Origin: Bifidobacteriaceae bacterium
Lineage (GTDB): Bacteria; Actinomycetota; Actinomycetes; Actinomycetales; WQXJ01
Direction: 5' to 3'
Length of the DNA stretch: 8,853 nucleotides
Assembly (NCBI GenBank): GCA_031272565.1
Contig: JAISTN010000397.1
Location: 1-8,853 of the forward strand
The translations under genes and the position numbers were made by a program. Below, one piece after another: positions 5,946 to 8,853 of this stretch; positions within the stretch are counted from its first letter, which is position 1, and each line of letters starts with the position of its first letter. The notes below the pieces were generated by a model that saw nothing but the letters and a program-made list of their open reading frames with translations, did not search any database and was not told the DNA's origin.

Positions 5946-6995
5946 ATGGCAACTAAACAACGATCCAACTCGGCAGCCCTGCTGCGCTACCTGGGTGTCA
6001 GGTTGGCACTGGTCATACCGACGGCGTTGATCCTGGTGACCTTGGTGTTCTGCCCGATGCGCGTCATTGGCGACCCGATCAGCGCCAAACTGGGCGGGGA
6101 GCTCACCCCCGATGAACTTGTGCGCCGCAGGGAGGCGGCCGGCTACAACCGGCCCATCCTGGTCCAGTACTTCGAGTATCTGGGCAACGTGGTGCGCGGC
6201 GATTTTGGCATCGCCTCGAAGGACAACCGGAAGATTCTCGATGTCGTACTAACCAACGGGGCGGCCACCGTCGAGTTGGTCTGCTGGTCGCTCATCATCG
6301 CCTTCCTGGTTGGCATCCCGTTGGGCCGCTTGGCGGCCCGCTACCACGACCGGCTGGCGGATGTCACCATCCGGTTCTTCGCCGTGCTGGTTTACGCCGC
6401 GCCCGTCTTTTTCTTGGGCCTGGTGCTGAAGCTGATCTTTGGTGCGCACGGCCTAGGCGTGCTGCCCACCTCGATGCGAGTATCCCGAACTACCGAGTTG
6501 GCTTTGGCCGACTTGGGCTACGACTCTCACTTCATGATTGTCGACGCCCTGCGGTCAGGCCAGTGGGCCTACATCAGCGACGTGCTGAGACATGCCATCT
6601 TGCCGGCCGTGGCGTTGGGCCTGATGGAGGCCGGCATTTTCATCCGCCTGATCCGCATCAACCTGCTGGAGACCTTGCGCACCGACTATGTGGTGGCGGC
6701 CCGGGCGCGCGGTGTGGCGGAACGCCGGGTGGTCTCTAAGCACGCCTTCCGCAATGCCTTGATCCCGGTGGTAACCGTGATGGGCATGGAGATCGCTCTG
6801 ATGCTGTGCGGCGCCATTTTGACGGAGACTACGTTCGAGTGGCCCGGCTTGGGCTACGCCCTGTCCCAGTACTTGCTGGCGCGTGACTTTGTGGCCGTCC
6901 AGGGCATTGTGACCGCGATTGCGTTGGTGGTGGCGGTCATCTCGTTCTTGATTGATGTCATCAACGCACTGGTCGATCCGAGGGTGAGGTACTGA
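5946..6995 (+). CDS. DppB/OppB-type ABC transporter permease
   Basis: Inner-membrane subunit of a peptide/nickel-type importer (BPD_transp_1 fold), 349 residues, of normal family length. About six hydrophobic segments lie near residues 17-37, 107-129, 141-164, 216-236, 270-294 and 317-341. The EAA loop that docks the ATPase is DYVVAARARGVAERRVVSKHAFRNA (first half 247-259). The N-terminal segment has RVIGDPISAKLG, matching the family RVxPGDP motif with the Pro missing, and the C-terminus is the characteristic DPRVRY. The ribosome site is weak (AGG at 5935-5937, eight bases before ATG 5946), which fits lower synthesis than the receptor. Substrate is unknown. It should pair with the next permease to form the translocation channel. 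Confidence 0.95.
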   Translation: MATKQRSNSAALLRYLGVRLALVIPTALILVTLVFCPMRVIGDPISAKLGGELTPDELVRRREAAGYNRPILVQYFEYLGNVVRGDFGIASKDNRKILDVVLTNGAATVELVCWSLIIAFLVGIPLGRLAARYHDRLADVTIRFFAVLVYAAPVFFLGLVLKLIFGAHGLGVLPTSMRVSRTTELALADLGYDSHFMIVDALRSGQWAYISDVLRHAILPAVALGLMEAGIFIRLIRINLLETLRTDYVVAARARGVAERRVVSKHAFRNALIPVVTVMGMEIALMLCGAILTETTFEWPGLGYALSQYLLARDFVAVQGIVTAIALVVAVISFLIDVINALVDPRVRY

Positions 6996-6996
6996 C

Positions 6997-8085
6997 ATGC
7001 CAACCCTGAAGCGCGCCCTGCGCATGATCCCCGGTGTCAAGCTGTTGGGCACCACCCACGGCCTGCAGCGCCTGATGTTGCTGATTGGCAGCGGCATCAT
7101 GTTCCTGTTTGTGCTGGTGGCCATTTTTGCCGACTCGTTGGCGCCCTACGCCTTGGCCCAGCGCAAGTACCAGGGCGAGTTCTTTGGCAAGCAGCAGCCG
7201 CCTTCGGCGGACCACATTCTTGGCACCACGGTGGAGGGCTATGACGTGCTCTCCCGGGTGGTCTATGGCGCCCGCACCGCCCTGCTGGTGGTGGTGATGG
7301 CGGTGGCCGCTTCGATTGTGATCGGCGTGGCCTTGGGCGTCATCTCCGGCTACCTGGGCGGCTGGCTGGACCGCATCCTGGTGTTGATCATGGACGCCGT
7401 CTACGCCTTCCCGTCGCTGCTGTTGGCCATTGTGGTGGCGATTGTGATCAGCGGTGGTTCGTCCAGCGGCTTTGGCGGCATGATGGCGGCGTCGCTCAGT
7501 ATCACGGTGGTGTTTGTGCCGCGCTACTTCCGGGTGGTGCGCAACGCCACCTTGTCCGCTAAGTCACTGCCCTACGTGGAGGCCGCCAAGGTGGGCGGCG
7601 CGCGGCCCGGCCGCATCATGTTTGGCCACGTCCTGCCCAACGTCTCCCAGTCCATCCCGGTGCTGTTGACGCTGAACGCCTCGGAGGCGATCTTGACGTT
7701 GGCATCGCTGGGCTTCTTGGGGTTCGGCATCGAGCCGACATCGGCGGCCGAATGGGGCCGCGACCTGTCCACCGCCACCACCTCAGACCTGACCAACGGC
7801 ATCTGGTGGACCTCGGTCTACCCCGGCCTGGCGATTGTGCTGGTGGTGACCGGTGTCACCCTGATTGGCGAATCCTTGAACGACGTGCTGAACCCGCTGC
7901 TGCGTACGCGCGGCGGCGCCACCACGGCGGACGAACGGGAGTTGGAGGAAACCGTCTTGGGTGGCGGCCAGGCCGAGTTGCCCGATGCCGTCCCCGCGGC
8001 CGTGGGTGCCCCGGCGGCATCGGCGGCCGTCCAGGTGCACGATGGCGACCCCGGGCTTGACGGTCCACAGGGAGGTGCCCAATGA
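6997..8085 (+). CDS. DppC/OppC-type ABC transporter permease with C-terminal tail
   Basis: Second channel subunit, 362 residues. It has the DppC N-terminal domain motif HILGTTVEGYDVLSRVVYGART (first residue 73), with hydrophobic segments near 25-48, 94-118, 124-150, 160-176, 218-243 and 273-297. The EAA loop is near 192-216 (LPYVEAAKVGGARPGRIMFG and following). The family normally ends soon after GESLNDVLNPLLR (291-303). Here about 59 more residues follow, rich in Ala, Gly, Pro and acidic residues, on the predicted cytoplasmic side. ATG 6997 lies one base after the dppB-type stop and is served by GGTGAGG (6983-6989) within that gene. The 3' end overlaps the ATPase gene in an ATGA junction, so the two are probably translationally coupled. 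Confidence 0.94.
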   Translation: MPTLKRALRMIPGVKLLGTTHGLQRLMLLIGSGIMFLFVLVAIFADSLAPYALAQRKYQGEFFGKQQPPSADHILGTTVEGYDVLSRVVYGARTALLVVVMAVAASIVIGVALGVISGYLGGWLDRILVLIMDAVYAFPSLLLAIVVAIVISGGSSSGFGGMMAASLSITVVFVPRYFRVVRNATLSAKSLPYVEAAKVGGARPGRIMFGHVLPNVSQSIPVLLTLNASEAILTLASLGFLGFGIEPTSAAEWGRDLSTATTSDLTNGIWWTSVYPGLAIVLVVTGVTLIGESLNDVLNPLLRTRGGATTADERELEETVLGGGQAELPDAVPAAVGAPAASAAVQVHDGDPGLDGPQGGAQ

Positions 8086-8853
8086 CCGCCCCAGTGTTGC
8101 TTGAAGCCACCAACTTGTCGGTCTCCTTCCAAACCGACGGGCCGCCGGTGCGGGCCGTCAAGCGGGTCTCGTTCGAGGTCCGCAAGGGGGAAATCCTGGC
8201 CATTGTGGGCGAATCTGGCTCCGGCAAGACGGTCAGTTCGCGGGCCATGGTTGGGCTGCTGCCGCGCACTGCCCGGATTGAGGGCGAGGCCCGGATCGAC
8301 CAGACCGAACTGATTGGCTTGCGCGGCGAGGCGATCCGCCGGGTGCGGGGGGATCGCATCGCGATGATTTTCCAGGAGCCATCCACGGCCTTGGACCCGG
8401 TGCGGACGGCCGGCTGGCAGATCTGCGAGGCGCTGTTGTCGCACCAGAACATCTCCCGCAAGGAGGCCATGGCCAAGGCGGTCGAACTGCTGGACCTGGT
8501 GGGCATCCCGGACCCGGAGATCCGGGTCCACTCCTATCCGCACCAGCTTTCTGGCGGCCAAAAGCAGCGGGTCATGATCGCCATGGCGATCAGTTGCGAC
8601 CCGGAGGTGATCATTGCAGACGAGCCCACCACCGCCCTGGACGTGACGGTCCAGGCCCAGATCCTGGACCTGCTGCATGACCTGCGCGAACGCCTGGGGA
8701 CGGCCATCATTCTGATCACCCACAACATGGGCGTGGTGGCGGACATGGCGGACCGGGTGGCGGTGATGTTCCGCGGCGAACTGGTGGAGCAGGGCACGGC
8801 CGAACAGATCTTTGGCGACCCGCAACACCCCTACACCAAACACTTGCTGGGAT
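8082..8853 (+). CDS. DppD/OppD-type ABC transporter ATPase (3' end beyond window)
   Basis: Nucleotide-binding subunit energising the importer; the first 257 residues are present and the frame is open at the window end. Walker A GESGSGKT (43-50), Q-loop Gln98 in MIFQEP, signature LSGGQ (156-160), Walker B VIIADEP (176-182, Asp180/Glu181), D-loop ALD (185-187) and switch His214 in LITHN are all intact. HPYTKHLLG near the end begins the oligopeptide-transporter C-terminal domain that often carries a 4Fe-4S cluster in this family. ATG 8082 overlaps the permease stop (ATGA) and is preceded by GGAGG (8071-8075), six bases away, the best ribosome site in the operon. In actinobacteria such genes are either single ATPases or DppD-DppF fusions; the window ends too soon to tell. 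Confidence 0.96.
   Translation, partial: MTAPVLLEATNLSVSFQTDGPPVRAVKRVSFEVRKGEILAIVGESGSGKTVSSRAMVGLLPRTARIEGEARIDQTELIGLRGEAIRRVRGDRIAMIFQEPSTALDPVRTAGWQICEALLSHQNISRKEAMAKAVELLDLVGIPDPEIRVHSYPHQLSGGQKQRVMIAMAISCDPEVIIADEPTTALDVTVQAQILDLLHDLRERLGTAIILITHNMGVVADMADRVAVMFRGELVEQGTAEQIFGDPQHPYTKHLLG

Noticed and set aside
7818..8843. Large minus-strand frame opposite the ATPase gene (341 codons)
   Set aside because: The plus strand encodes a textbook ABC ATPase with every motif in frame, so this is a shadow.

Overview
The window reads as chromosomal DNA of a high-GC Gram-positive bacterium, most likely an actinomycete (Actinomycetota). Reasons are the GC-rich third codon positions, GTG and ATG starts, a lipoprotein with an LSAC lipobox, and the actinobacterial style of the NudC, Pgi and peptide-type ABC transporter proteins. 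A finer placement is not supported. I see no mobile element, tRNA, rRNA or CRISPR array.

Layout. Bases 1-218 are a GC-rich stretch with degenerate direct repeats. nudC (NAD(H)/NADH-capped RNA pyrophosphatase) follows on the plus strand. It converges on a minus-strand pair, pgi-pdxK (glucose-6-phosphate isomerase and a ThiD-like pyridoxine kinase), separated by 13 bases. A strong inverted repeat covers the pdxK stop codon and separates the convergent genes. A 345-bp divergent intergenic region with two hairpins then leads into a plus-strand transporter operon: substrate-binding lipoprotein, DppB-type permease, DppC-type permease and a DppD/OppD-type ATPase that runs off the window end. The last three genes are tightly packed (1-nt gap, then an ATGA overlap). 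The lipoprotein gene is set apart from them by 134 bp containing competing hairpins and a 17-bp stem-loop.

Main discovery. The substrate-binding lipoprotein appears to be a natural circular permutation of the SBP_bac_5 (cluster C peptide/nickel-binding) family. After its signal peptide and a short Thr/Ala/Asp/Gln repeat linker comes what is normally the C-terminal ~170 residues. This is followed, after a linker of about eight residues, by what is normally the N-terminal ~310 residues. The protein then stops where the relocated piece would have begun. Rotating the two pieces restores an ordinary full-length binding protein of about 486 residues. The rest of the operon looks intact, so the permuted protein may be the working receptor of an importer of peptides or similar solutes. 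I cannot run searches, so whether this is already described remains open.
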